Program-made: the position numbers and the translations under genes
From: Bursaphelenchus xylophilus
Lineage: Eukaryota > Nematoda > Chromadorea > Rhabditida > Aphelenchoididae
DNA length: 64,000 nt
Reading direction: 5' to 3'
Assembly (NCBI GenBank): GCA_904066235.2
Contig: CAJFCV020000003.1
Coordinates: 7,502,001 to 7,566,000 of the forward strand
In this document: piece after piece, positions 12,833 through 24,403 of the stretch
Position numbering within the stretch: the first letter of the stretch is position 1
Layout: the number at the start of each line of letters is the position of its first letter
Notes under the pieces: model-generated
Seen by the model: the letters and a program-made list of their open reading frames with translations, nothing else
What the model was told of the DNA's origin: nothing
Database searches by the model: none

Positions 12833-15800
12833 TGTTCGGTGCGCGGTGCGCGCCGACTTGATTTACATTAATGGCCAGAAGGGCCTTGCGGGTGGAGTGT
12901 AAGTGGGGAGAAGACGAGACTGTAATCGTTGTAATTCTTTGAGGTTTCACCGGGCTACGTAGATTCTACGCCTGTAAATGAGATATTAAAAATGGGACTT
13001 TTGGATTTCTTATACAACACATGACGCGAGAATTTAAAGCAGTATTAAGATGGTGTAGTTATACAAACATTTATAAACAAAACTGTGACGCGGAACAAAT
13101 TTAGGATGCCATCAAATATTAATCAACCTTCCCATAAACAACCCATTCCAATTCGTCAATAGTGTGATAAAATCAATGATTATTGCTCAAAAACTACTCA
13201 GGAGATTACACGTTACCTTCCGTAACTGATGCACCGAAAGCTGAAACAGCCAAACACAGCAGCTGCAACGGTTTATTCAGTGAACAGGGGTCCGGCAAAG
13301 GAACTATTTAGAAACATCGCTTCCACGCCGTGAAAAGCGCGATTCACAGGTATAATAGCTGTGCTGGCCCTTCAACAAAACAAACGGACTATGCTCCGAT
13401 TCCGGGTACGGCGTTTGTAAAGTCAGTCATTTCCTTATTATTAGAGACTTTTTTGGGAATTAGTGATTGTTATCAATGGGAGAAGAGAGCAAGAAGTCGG
13501 AACACTGATTGAGGGTGTAAATACGAAACGGAACGAGACATCTAGATCTTGATCTAAGACATGTTTCTTTTTTTAAAGCAAAATTAGAAATATGGAGGGA
13601 AATTTGTGATTTTATATGTCAAAAATGGAAAACTTAGAAAAAAATTTACTGCAAAGATTAAGAAAATGATATCTGAAAAAAATAATGCCTTAAATGGGAA
13701 CTAAAACTATGAAAAGGCATGATCCATACCACTTTAAGCTCCTTTCTCAGACCACCCAACCAAAGATACTGATATAAAGGGGAAAAAAGGAAGAAAAACA
13801 CTGAAAAAGTATTAAAAGTTCACGTAAAATTGCAATCAACGATTAGGAATGGTGCTTTTTTCGGACGGATTTTCCATTCGAATCAAACATCGAATCCTTT
13901 TCAGCGTTCATGTGGAAAGTTGATTGACGGAAAAGAGAACTGAGAACAATGCTAATACCCTGAGGCCTATTTCCTGTCAGGGCCCTTATCAGTTATAAAA
14001 AATGTAAACGGAATTAAATCTGAATGCTTCGGAGCAGGGCTGATATCAACTTAAGGTTCAGATTCTACAACCTAACTTTAGTTTTTAAAACATTTGAAAG
14101 ACAAAACTTTTGGTAATAATTTTAACAGCAGTAAAACGTAGTGACCTTTGCTGTTTTCGAAGTCTCAGGTATGTCAAGTTTCATTTGTGAGATGCGAAAA
14201 AACAAAAGGCTCCCATAAAGTTACAAAACGTATGTAGCCCTCATATTCTCTCATTTAATACGTGTAGAATATAAAGTTTACACCCAAATACGAACGTATG
14301 TATTACATAATTGAGAGAAATATTAAATAAACCCAAATTGCAAACGGTAAGGGAGAGATAAGTAGTGCCATAAAGAATACAAAGATAAACAACTTTTAAG
14401 ATTCAAAAAAATTACTTGTCTTTACATACGTATATGATTTAAAAAAATACAAGTGCAAGGCAGTGGAAGAAACATATATATCATATCAACGAGGTGGGAA
14501 AGTAGAGATGAGGAACACAGATTAGGATGAATGATTGTTATACTTCTCTCTAATTATGCAAAGACTCTCCCTTCATATTGCTTTACTCTTCCCTTTATGC
14601 TAATTTCCCGACAGACAGGAACAGAAAGTAAACAGAATTGACTTCATTCGAATGACGAAAATTAAATTGGCGTGTTATTATTGATCGATTCTAATTTTAT
14701 CACCATTTGAAACGAAGATTAGGATTATTTGAGAGGATGTAAAGGATAGGATGAAAGAGTAGTACACTTAAAGATACATCAACCACAAAGTATATTTAAG
14801 TTATATCCTCTCCTTAAGTCCTTCAAAGACCTCCTCACACAACAACGAACATCATCTTGAAATCCTTTTTTACCCCAAATGTAATACTATTTCAGTTACT
14901 TCATTACCACATCATTCAAAACGGAAGCCTTGATAAAAGGTCCAAGGCTCCTCAGACACATCTACAAGATACGTATAAATAACGTAATGATTTTGGGAAC
15001 GGAATTATTCATAAGCCAAATAATATTTATTACCATTGGCTCCGCATTACAAACCGAGTATTTCCCTAGGTTGTGCAGGACATTGGAGAACGCGCCAAGC
15101 CCGAAAGAGTTGAATCAATTAAAACCCGCGAAACCATAGAAACTTGAGGGCCCGGTGGTCTGGTCCCCACGTATTTGCATATTTGTGAGAAAAAATGTTT
15201 TGGAACGCTGTAAAAAGGGGGAAACGGAACGACGGCCGAGATCTTTGAACTCATAAAATGGGATTGAGAGAAAAAGAGTTAGCAGGTCGAGCACGAGGCC
15301 TCAGGGCAGACATCCGCTTTTTTTTAGGCGAGACGGAAGCCAAAAATTCCAAAGTCGAGACGTCGTCATTGATGAGCCCATTTTACAGTTAGAGCAGTGA
15401 AAGTGTTCAAAAGCACAGCCTTCGAAAGTTTGATCAAACACCACGTACATTATCTAACAAACCAACTAGAGGCTACACGTTAATGCAACTAATGACTGCA
15501 TCTCCCATGGCTGAAAAAAAAGATCCCAAACTTTCATTTGAAAAGCAAAGGTTTCCCTTCAACTGTTAGCATAAACCAACACAAATTTTATGCATTAAGT
15601 ATCCAATTCGGTCACAATCTTATGTAAACTACGATTACCAATGCAAAACGTCTTGTTAATTTCCCCGGCATACAATTGGCCATATTTAGAAGCGAAGTTT
15701 GTGAGAGAAACACATGGCTACTATGCTTTTCTCACAATCAGGACAAAATATGAATTGGCGAGGAAATACGACGCCAATTACAACAAGTCCACCCATTTTT

Positions 15801-17435
15801 TTTCAAGTTTGCCCAAATAACCCGGAATCGAATATCGAATGAATAATCTAATATAAATAAGCTGCAAATCGAATTAACAACGCGCAAAAAAGGTCTGTGC
15901 AAAACGGAACCCAAAACAATAAAATCCCCATAAAACTTTCAGTCTGTGTTTCCAACACAAGAAAAGGTTAATCCGAAGAAAATAATTGAGTTCCTGACCT
16001 TTTTTCCGCAGGTATTCCGAACAACCCATCCCGTCTGAAAGGCGTTGTAAATCGCCATGAAAAAAGTTAAATGGAAGTTGAAAAGAAAACAGAATGGGAT
16101 TAAGTGGGGAGTAGATGTAAAACAGTGGACCCTCAAAAGACTAAGGATTCCATTTGGCGTAAGTTTGGGAATAAAGAGAACTCTAGGGGTTTCGATTTTG
16201 CAACACCACTGTAAACAGATAAATGCCCAACCAAATACTCACAAAAATATTGTTTTTTATACCAAAGAACCGAAAAGAAATGGATTCGATCATTTTGCCG
16301 ATCAAAACAATGCATAACAAAGTAAGCTCCGTCCGAAACTTGTGCGATAGACTCCTGTTAAAGACCCATAAAATTAAGACCCTTTCGAAAATACGTCAAA
16401 AATACTTTCCCCAACAGCAAACGGAACGCGGGTGTGGAAGAAGGGGCTTAGCCAACAAGATGTGTGTATGAAAGAGAGAGGTCGATGGAAAAATGAAACG
16501 AAAACGTTTGCCGTCGCGGAAAGTGGAAACGTTCAGTAGGGTTCGAAAACGGAACGGCGGAAACTAAAAAAGTCTAACTGATTGACAAAAAAGTCCCTAA
16601 TGTCATGTAAATAATTTTGTCTGAGTCCAGGAAATTAATAAATGAATAGCGGAAAGGACGGCGGCACGAAGCCCCCATTAAATTCGTCATTAAGTCTTAT
16701 TTAAAATGCCAAATCCAAACGTGCTACTAAAGCGATTAACTAATCGCTGGCGCATTTGAAACTTCTGGGAAATAGTCATGTCTGCATTTGATGTCTGAAA
16801 AATATAGCTTTACATTGCAATCGATAACATTAAAAGCATTGCGAATATAAAAAAACCGTAAAATGTAAGATATGAGTTAATTGTTTGCCTTACACCTGCT
16901 GCAAAAAAACGGTGTAAAAACGCGACGGAACATACTTTAGCGCAACTGTTTAATTTCGGCAAAATGTCACAAACTGCACTTGTTCGAAAAGTCGACAGAG
17001 GGAGGGGTTTGGAGTGGAGATAACCGGATGAATATATCTATTTACTAAAGAAGCCGTCAAGGAGTAAACGACTTGATCCGGATGATTATATAGGGCCCTG
17101 ACGTGTCAACACTCATTTCAACACAAAGAATGCCACGTAATGCGGCATACTTTCACCTGTTTATAAAAGGCTACAATGATATACGATTTGGAAATAGTAA
17201 TAAAAATCTTAAAAAAATATAAAATATAAAGAGGGTTTAATGATAGCATCATCGACGCCATATATAGATACCACAAGAACAAAGAGTAAAACGGAAATTA
17301 TATGTAAAAGGGGGGTTGTTAACATTTGGGTGTAGTTATACGATTACATTATAAATATATGTAATTGTAAATCAGAGCGTTGATATTACACGAGGTATAC
17401 ATTAAACTTTTCGAGTTATTGTAAACATGACTTTA
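12833..17435. other. gene desert, upstream of the ETS gene
   Basis: About 4.6 kb of AT-rich sequence without a supportable coding region on either strand; open frames are short and of biased composition. The segment next to 12832 should contain the ETS promoter. No tRNA, TIR pair or tandem array seen. Confidence 0.5.
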
Positions 17436-18027
17436 CAAGGAAAGTACTTTTATGAGGGCTCCTACTTTTTGACGGGACATATCTCAAAAAATCAGAAAAA
17501 ATGTGCTGAACAAGGATATATAAATCCTAGCTGCCCATTTTAGGTTTTTAGGGGTGAAAACTCAATCGGAAGTTGACTTAAAGTCCTATATGAACCCCTT
17601 TTCGCTTAATTTTTCACAGGTTTACAGTTTTTATTTTGGCTTAAAACGATGTTTATTGAGTTTCTAAGACGTAATAAATCAGTCTTGGCACAAAAATTTA
17701 TTTTTCCGGCCGTCATCTTCAAAAAAGTTGATTCAGCCCAAAAGGGAAATCGAACCCGTGCGGCGTTCCCCCTCTTCATTCCCAGACTACGGCACTAACC
17801 ACTCGGCCACACCGCTCTCTTCCGAAGGAAGAGACCGACTGTGCTTTTTATCGTTTCGAATGCCTGCGCCTTTTGTAGGGAAATTAAGCCAGTTTTTGGG
17901 CGTTTTCACCCCTAAAAACCTAAAATGGGCAGCTAAGATTTACATATCCTTGATCAGCACATTTTTTCTGATTTTTTGAGATATGTCCCGTCAAAAAGTA
18001 GGAGCCCCCATAAAAGTACTTTCCTTG
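17436..18027. mobile_element. 592-bp TIR element, family A (PIF/Harbinger-like, non-autonomous)
   Basis: The left end (CAAGGAAAGTACTTTTATG...) and right end (...TAAAAGTACTTTCCTTG) are near-perfect inverted repeats; the match continues for about 140 bp including GACGGGACATATCTC. It is flanked by a direct TTA on both sides (17433-17435, 18028-18030). A 3-bp TWA duplication is characteristic of PIF/Harbinger transposons. It has no transposase frame. It carries a tRNA-like block on the minus strand. A second copy in opposite orientation lies at 32226-34257 with TSD TAA, which independently fixes the ends. Confidence 0.88.
17733..17815 (-). pseudogene. tRNA-Ser/Leu-like sequence inside element A
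   Basis: Read on the minus strand it begins GCGGTGTGGCCGAGTGGTTA, with an A-box of tRNA-Ser type, a long variable region and a B-box GGTTCGATTTCC. The length and variable arm match a type II tRNA. The 3' side (GGGCTG) does not pair with the 5' GCGGTGT, so there is no acceptor stem and it is not a functional tRNA. It could act as an internal Pol III promoter. Confidence 0.7.
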
Positions 18028-19610
18028 TTAAATCCCCTCTGATCCCCTCCTCGATGTTAAATTCTGAAACATGTAGTCTTAAATGCAGACAACATGGAAG
18101 GATTTCACAAATCCGGTTTAACTAAGTTTCTCTGCACCGCACCAAAAAAAGATCTCACATAATCCTGGACACATCAGAAAGTGTAGACAGTGGGTCTAAT
18201 CTTCAAACGTGCAGAGTTGCACGTTAAAGGTCGACGTGGAAAGTTGGAACCATGTTTGGATCCAACCGAGAAAGAGCTTGAGAACTGCGAACCAAATACG
18301 TTTTAATAATAATTGACAATATACGTGTAGACACGTATATCTGGCACCTTCATAGCCTATTTTGTCAGATTCTCCGACAAATGTTCAGCCTCAGCGAGCC
18401 TTATCACAAACAAAATCACATACACCATGAATGGATCGGCTCGCGATTGGAAATTCCGATTTAGAGAGTGAGAATTGGCGTCAGAGCCCGATGAAAGTCC
18501 CGGCTTTTCCTAAACAATGGAACCCTCACCGGATATGCAAATCAACGATTACGAGAACTCGGAAGTCCAATGTTCAAATAAATGTTGGGGAAATTATGAA
18601 AGTCATCCACGTGAAATTAATATGTTGATAAAAGGGCAACCTGGACAAATAGAGCAATAGAAAGATCAAAAATTACAAGCTGGCGGGGAGCATGAAAACC
18701 ACTTCATTGATCGAAGACGACGCTTAATGGGACATCCGTCAAAAAAAGCTATATGTAATACTAAGGTTATTTACCATAAACAAACAAATCGCCGTAGTTA
18801 TGATACATTAGGATTATTGGCCGACCAAAAACAATTACTTAATGTATGTAGCGACTTTTAACAACAAACAACAACAGGAGACGGGTATGTAGATTCTCAT
18901 CTCTGGTCAACCACGGCTTTACAGGGAATTGTAATGTGCATAAAGCGATTACAAGGGTATTCCCAATTTAATAATAAACAACTGCGAAGTCAGAAGGTCG
19001 AAACCGATCAAATCCGGCTCACAATCAGTAATCACATTATAACAAACAAAAATAGAATAAATGTTTTCAGAGGCACCAAACTTTACTATGCGTAGCTGTT
19101 TTTTGAACTCTACAAGTTGTTACATCCCTCACCAAACATATTCGTTTCTTTTGAGAAGACAAAGACAATCTCTTCGGAGCGAAAACATGACTACTCCCTA
19201 CGGAGGTAATTGTAAAAGTTTTGGTGAACATCCAACTCTGTTGAACCGGCATAAATCCGCGAAAAAACTTCAGAGAAGGTCATAAAAAAGTGCACAAAAT
19301 GCACAAAGTTGGCCATAGATATCAGCGTGTACAATCAAAACCCCTTGGAAACAACGGCAGGAGAATGCGATGAACGCCGAGTACCCGCAACCAAGCAGAA
19401 TAATTGGATTAAATGTCGTCAAAAGAAAGGAAGTTGGCCCCTTCGCTGTAAAGTGGGGTTGTTACAAAAGAATCACAAGACCGAGCTTCACATTTTTCGG
19501 TTTCATTTTTTGATAAAAACAAGATAATCACAGTGGAAATGTGCAATTAAACGATCGGTCCCGATTCCAAGTGTATATTATAAGTATAGAGATAAAGTTA
19601 AATAAAAATA
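18028..19610. other. gene desert, no supported feature
   Basis: About 1.6 kb of AT-rich DNA. Frames up to about 75 codons on both strands overlap each other and lack splice context. I see no gene, RNA or element ends. Confidence 0.4.
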
Positions 19611-19979
19611 TGGGGCTAAGGTAGTATAGCCCCCCAGTCCAGTTTAGCCCCCCATAACCCAGTACAACCCTCCTCGTCCATTCTGAACCCCAAAATTTAT
19701 TTCAAAGAATTAATCCAAGTTGTATGGTCCAGCACAAGCCCCCTACGTTTTAAATCAAGCCCCTTACGTTTTAGATCAAGCCCCCTCCGTTTTAGAAAAA
19801 GCCCGCTACGTTTTAGGTCAAGCCCCCTACGTTTTAGATCAAACCCCCAACGTAGTAGATCAAACCCCCACTTACATTTTTTGTATTATTCTAATTTGCT
19901 CATTATGTGGGGTGTGAAACGGGCAAAACAGTGGGGGTTTGAACTACCTTTCGTGGGGGGCTCAACTACCGAAGCCCCA
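19611..19979. repeat. C-rich element with short inverted ends and seven 21-bp tandem units
   Basis: The ends TGGGGCTAAGGTAGT (19611-19625) and ACTACCGAAGCCCCA (19965-19979) are inverted repeats with two mismatches. Between them, units of AAGCCCCCTACGTTTTAGATC start at 19736, 19757, 19778, 19799, 19820, 19841 and 19862, exactly 21 bp apart; the last two change to AAACCCCC. Runs of four to six C recur throughout. No clear target-site duplication. The array is open in one frame (repeat QAPYVLD), but this follows from a 21-bp unit and is not evidence of a protein. Confidence 0.75.
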
Positions 19980-20924
19980 AAAATATATGTAATTACATAG
20001 AGAAATGTGTAATGTAGAACACTGTCAAAAGCAACAACAACGTTTAGTGAGCATTTTATTCCGGCTGACTAATACCGCTTGAAGTAAATGTGTAAATGCA
20101 TTCCGCCTCAAGGTAAATCGCGTTCCAGAAATTTGAGAACAGTTGAACTCCAATGACAACTGAGTCACACGACCCAATAAAAGGATTGTTACAATATTTT
20201 TAAATTCCGAAATAACGTCCTATTTAGAGTAAAATCACTGTAAAGAACCCATTTCAATTCGCAGAAAACAACTTGCACTTAAAACTTCTTACAGCGAAAG
20301 CCAAGAAGGCAGAGATTCCTGTCGCCTGTTCTTAAACATCTTCATCATTCCTAGTAAGTGACAATTAACCCTAAACGCTTTTTTCAGCGCCGATTTAAAA
20401 ATTTGATTCATGTTTAAAGCGGTAGATGTAAAGTAATGCTTTCCGCGACAAACACGCCTGCATTTCCGATTGGTTGCTTGGGTTTCGACGACGATTACTG
20501 TCAAAATGATGGAAATACACGAATAACCCGGGACTAACGCCGTTCCTTCGATTAGAGCATTGTTCAAAACAAGTTTTTTTATCCGAGAAATGAAGCAATT
20601 GAACACTGGAATGTTTCCGACTGTAAGTGACATATAATTACATGTTTAAGCAAACACAAAGACTAAATATAAAAGACGATATGTGATAAAAAATCTGTAT
20701 TGGAAATACAATACATATTTTCTGTCAATGTGTCGCTAAATACTCACAACAAGAAGACATCATGTATCGGACAATTTTCCATTAACAGTAATATTAGATA
20801 TAATAGATATGATGACACGGTTCATCCTTGAGCTTTGTTTTTTTACATGATTACTTCTTCAAGAAATTGTTTTTTATTTGTTGGTATGCACATCCGACAA
20901 ATTTCGGCCTAACGCGCCACAATT
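19980..20924. other. gene desert, no supported feature
   Basis: A 114-codon minus-strand frame (20289-20633) contains two hydrophobic stretches but no family signature I recognise and no exon partners. Otherwise AT-rich and featureless. Confidence 0.35.
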
Positions 20925-21081
20925 ATCGAGGCCCGAAGACCTCAAACGCAAAAATTTAGCTGTTGACGAACCCCGACTCGGAGCTGTCACACAGGTCAAC
21001 CGTCCCCAAAGTGCAATGGGAGGGTCTCACTGTGGAGTCGGCACCTTCTTGATCGTGCCGCACCCCCAGCCAAGTAAGTTT
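20925..21081 (-). ncRNA. U1 spliceosomal snRNA
   Basis: On the minus strand the RNA starts AAACTTACTTGGCTGGGGG (5' splice-site recognition, cf. U1 ACUUACCUGGC). Stem-loop I is CGGCAC-GATCAAGAAG-GTGCCG, with the exact U1-70K-binding loop. Stem-loop II carries CCATTGCACTTTGG, the U1A-binding loop. An Sm site AAATTTTTGCG (20947-20957) is followed by a 3' stem-loop GAGGTC-TTCG-GGCCTC (20928-20943). Length about 157 nt, near the family norm. The base after ACUUAC is U instead of C. The reverse-strand open frame here is only a shadow. The 3' end is approximate. This is the one confident gene inside the desert. Confidence 0.94.
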
Positions 21082-22235
21082 ATGAGACAACCACGAGTAG
21101 AAAGGGTGAGAAAAACGGATCGGAAAAGAAATGGGACCCTTTTCGAGCGAGAGAGAAGAGACATTTTTTATGTGCGAGAGAGCGAAAGAAGAACGCCCTT
21201 TTATCGGGAGAAAAGAGCAAATAGAGAAAATCATAGAAAGGGAACGGCTAAACCATCTGGAATTGAATAGTTTACAATAAAAAGGGATTGTTTTGTATTC
21301 TTCGTACAACTAGTGTAGTCTGGTTGTACATGTTGCCATGGAAACACAAAAATTTACGATCAAGGCAAAGCTAAAATTTGCTGTAGATTAAACGCGTTTA
21401 AAACGTGTTTAAACGACTACAGGGCGCGGTGAATTTGGATCCCAATATGAAATGGCTATAACTTTTTTAGGTTTTGGCCCAATGCCAGATTTTTTTTCAG
21501 AATCTACAAAATCAGCATTTTTAAATATTTATAATGAAAAATAAACGCGTGATACTTGACTAAAAATACCAATTTAACTATGTATTAAATATACACCCAC
21601 TTAGGGATATTTTCATGTTGGATATGGAGTTTTGGAGTAAATTGAACTAGGACAAAAAATTAAAAACTGCATGCAGAAATAAACAAAGAATAGTGGAAAA
21701 AACAATCTAATACAAATTTTTGCTACTCTAAATCTACTGAAAATTGAGTCTAGAGATCCGTCAAGTCAGTGAATTTGTTGTTATCTACTGCCGACATCAA
21801 AACAGCACCTCCAGCTCACCCAAAAGGACAACCCCCAAAACCTATTTTTACTTGACAAATTTCTCCGAGAAAAGACGAAATCTGATATTTTTAAAAATCA
21901 CCCAAGGAAGGTCATCAACGTCATCCCCTTCATGCAACCTTTTCACAAGCGTATACTTTACCGGCTTCTACCCGACAATCACTATAAGATCAGTCTAAGC
22001 CTGCACGAATTTATAATAAAAAAAAAAGAGTGGGATATAAAATTACGCAACATGTAATTTACCGTATGAAAAGCACTCAAATCACCCAATCAACCGCTTA
22101 TCACTCGCAAAACCGTCGGACCCAACTAGACGCGTGGTATACCAAAAGAATGTCATATAACATAAAGGATCCTAAAAAAAAATAAATGGAGAAAATTGCG
22201 CCGCAAGCTGAATGAATTGGAGCTTATAAAATGGC

Positions 22236-22274
22236 ACTGGCAGAGATACTAATTTTACTAGTATCTCTGCCAGT
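22236..22274. repeat. perfect 16-bp inverted repeat with 7-nt loop
   Basis: The arms ACTGGCAGAGATACTA and TAGTATCTCTGCCAGT are exact reverse complements around the loop ATTTTAC. The stem is shorter than a normal miRNA precursor and pairing hardly extends beyond it. It may be a remnant of a small foldback element. Confidence 0.8.
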
Positions 22275-22903
22275 CCCTTCATAGCCAAAGTTATAAAAAA
22301 AGGTTAATTAGTAAGTTTTGCAATAAATCCCTGGAATTAAAAAGCAAAACTCGCATCGGGCGTGGGTCGCCGGAAGTTGTAGCGTCCGAAATACGCCAAA
22401 TCGTCTCTGAATGACGTTTATAACATCTCTAATCGGGCTCAAATAAGCCCAGTTCTGCTTCAGCATTCAATGAATTTGGCTTTGTAAAACCCTGATAAAG
22501 GTGAGATATTATAGTGGCACGTCATAAAGGAAAAAATTTCACTTCCAAAAGTTAGAGAATAATAGGATTTTCTAGAGAGAAGCGGCTTAGTGAAAGAGAT
22601 GTAATATTACAATCGTTATTGCAGCATTGTTTATAAAGCCGAAATTATTTATCACTAAAATACCTAGAGGTTTAATAAATCTGGCAACATCTTTTTTTAG
22701 ATTAAAAATCCTAGGTCTTCTGGGCGGCATACATGTATTCTTAGCCGAACGAAATTCTTTTCCATCTAATTAACTAACGGAACTTTCCCCATTCTTATCC
22801 AATTTTCTTACATAGAATATCCTTATTAGAAAAGTACACGTATCCAAAAGTCATTTCATTGAGGCGACTACAACACACATGCATATAAAGGTTTCAGTAA
22901 TAA

Positions 22904-22932
22904 TTTACAGTAATTAGAGTAATTACTGTAAA
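22904..22932. repeat. perfect 13-bp inverted repeat with 3-nt spacer
   Basis: TTTACAGTAATTA, spacer GAG, TAATTACTGTAAA. AT-rich near-palindrome; role unknown. Confidence 0.75.
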
Positions 22933-23296
22933 AATAAAAGGGCAAAGATATTAGCTTCGCCCCTGTCCGCCGAGACCGATTCCCCGCCTTGTTTATGAGA
23001 CTGCAGAGACTTTCACGCTTCATGGCCAAAAACAGGTTGCTCAAGCACACTATTAAAAAGGCCAACTAGTTTAACCCTCACAAGGGCTCGGCAAAACCTC
23101 GTCCCCTGGTTTCTTCTTGAAACATATACCATTTGAAAGAGCGCAAAAAACTGGTCTAGGATCACCTTTAATTAGCTGCTAAGATTCACTTACGTGCTAG
23201 CTAGCGAACTTTTTTTCAAAATTCTCAATTAGACTTTGGGAACCTTTTCTTCTGAGACGCCAACGAGATCGAATAATCACTTTTCATACAAATATT

Positions 23297-23715
23297 CAGA
23301 CATGGCAAAAGGGGCCGGGCCGGGGGACCCCCGGGCCCCAGGCCCGGCCCCCGAAAAGTTGGGCCCGGCCCGGCCCTTTTCAAAATTTTCAAAGCCCGGC
23401 CCGGCCCGGCCCCGGGGCACCTTCGGCCCGGCCCGGCCCGGCCCTGAGGGGTCTTACGGCCCGGCCCGGCCCGGCCCTGAAAGGTCCTAAAGCCCGGCCC
23501 GGCCCGGCCCTTTTTTTCATTACTCTAAATTTTGCATTTTAATTGCTATTTTTTTGTTTTATGATGTTACCACGAAGTTTTCGGTGTCTTACTTGATACA
23601 AACGGCCAGCGGTTTCGATATAGGACCAATAATGATGAATAATTGGAGAATTTTTATCCAGATGTCATGAAGGGTCGGGCCGGGCCGGGCCGGCCCGGCC
23701 CCCCTGCCATGTCTG
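23297..23715. mobile_element. 419-bp GC-rich hAT-type MITE nested in family B
   Basis: Ends CAGACATGGCA and TGCCATGTCTG are inverted. An exact 8-bp duplication CAAATATT flanks it (23289-23296 and 23716-23723), the hAT signature. The interior is built of GGCCCGGCCC repeats near both ends, far more GC-rich than the surroundings, with about 140 bp of AT-rich DNA between them. Confidence 0.9.
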
Positions 23716-24126
23716 CAAATATTAGTCACCTATGACATTGGACGCTTCAATCAAAATCAAAGAACATAAATTTTTTTCTGAGCTTGAAACTCTCAGGTCG
23801 ATGCCCTCAACGAGTGATTAGGCGATGTTTTAGGTCTTGTAACCCGAGACATACTAGGAGGTTTCAAACATGTATACCGTTTTCAGGCTCGTTTTTCACG
23901 TACTGTCCGTAAACGGGCATTCCTGGCAAAAAATATTAAAGCCGTTGAAAGTTTCAACCATCTTGGATGCCCACTGCAGGGTCAAAGACACCTATATCAA
24001 AAAAAAAATTAAAAACCTGTCGATTTTTCTAGTAAAACTAATCTAGGGTACCCTAAAAATCAATTTAAAATTAAAGACTACATGCTAGCCTTCTTCATTC
24101 CATAATAGCCAAAAAAATCCAAAAAT

Positions 24127-24196
24127 TCAAAGGAGGATTCGAACCTGGTCCGCAGGTCCTCCTTGTAGAGCGCCTTACCCCACTAGGCCACCGAGC
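24127..24196 (-). pseudogene. tRNA-like sequence inside family B element
   Basis: Read on the minus strand: GCTCGGTGGCCTAGTGGGGT (A-box region) and, further on, a perfect B-box GGTTCGAATCC. Overall length is about 70. The T-stem and acceptor stem do not pair, so this is a tRNA-derived relic or Pol III promoter, not a working tRNA. Confidence 0.6.
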
Positions 24197-24403
24197 ACTG
24201 CTCCGCTGTGCTTTTGAAATCGATCGCTTTTGTTTTCTTGAAAGAAGGGTGAGGCTGGCTTAGAACTAAAAAATGCTCGCTAGCTAGTGTGTAGGATAAT
24301 CTTAGCAGCTAATTATAGGTGATCCTAGACCAGTTTTTTGCGCTCTTTCAAATGGTATATGTTTCAAGAAGAAACCAGGGGACGAGGTTTTGCCGAGCCC
24401 TTG

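Larger units (their letters stand above)
21082..23080. other. gene desert with two perfect short hairpins
   Basis: No coding region supported. The part next to 21082 should be the U1 promoter; I could not identify a proximal sequence element with confidence. Hairpins lie at 22236-22274 and 22904-22932. Confidence 0.45.
23081..24403. mobile_element. 1.3-kb foldback element, family B, with nested hAT MITE and tRNA-like block
   Basis: The left end CAAGGGCTCGGCAAAACCTC and its exact inverse at the right end (...GAGGTTTTGCCGAGCCCTTG) begin inverted arms of about 130 bp that include ACTGGTCTAGGATCACC and its complement. A direct TCA flanks both ends (23078-23080, 24404-24406). The termini CAAGG/CCTTG and the 3-bp duplication match family A, though the interiors differ. 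A 419-bp GC-rich hAT MITE is inserted at 23297-23715; without it the element is about 0.9 kb. No transposase frame. Confidence 0.85.

Noticed and set aside
17733..17815. Functional tRNA-Ser gene
   Set aside because: A- and B-boxes are present but the ends cannot form an acceptor stem; kept only as a tRNA-like relic.
20289..20633. 114-codon minus frame with hydrophobic stretches, considered as a serpentine receptor fragment
   Set aside because: No GPCR motif, and no upstream or downstream exons carry further membrane segments.
20878..21270. 130-codon plus-strand frame
   Set aside because: It runs antisense across the U1 snRNA; its protein-like look comes from the structured RNA sequence.
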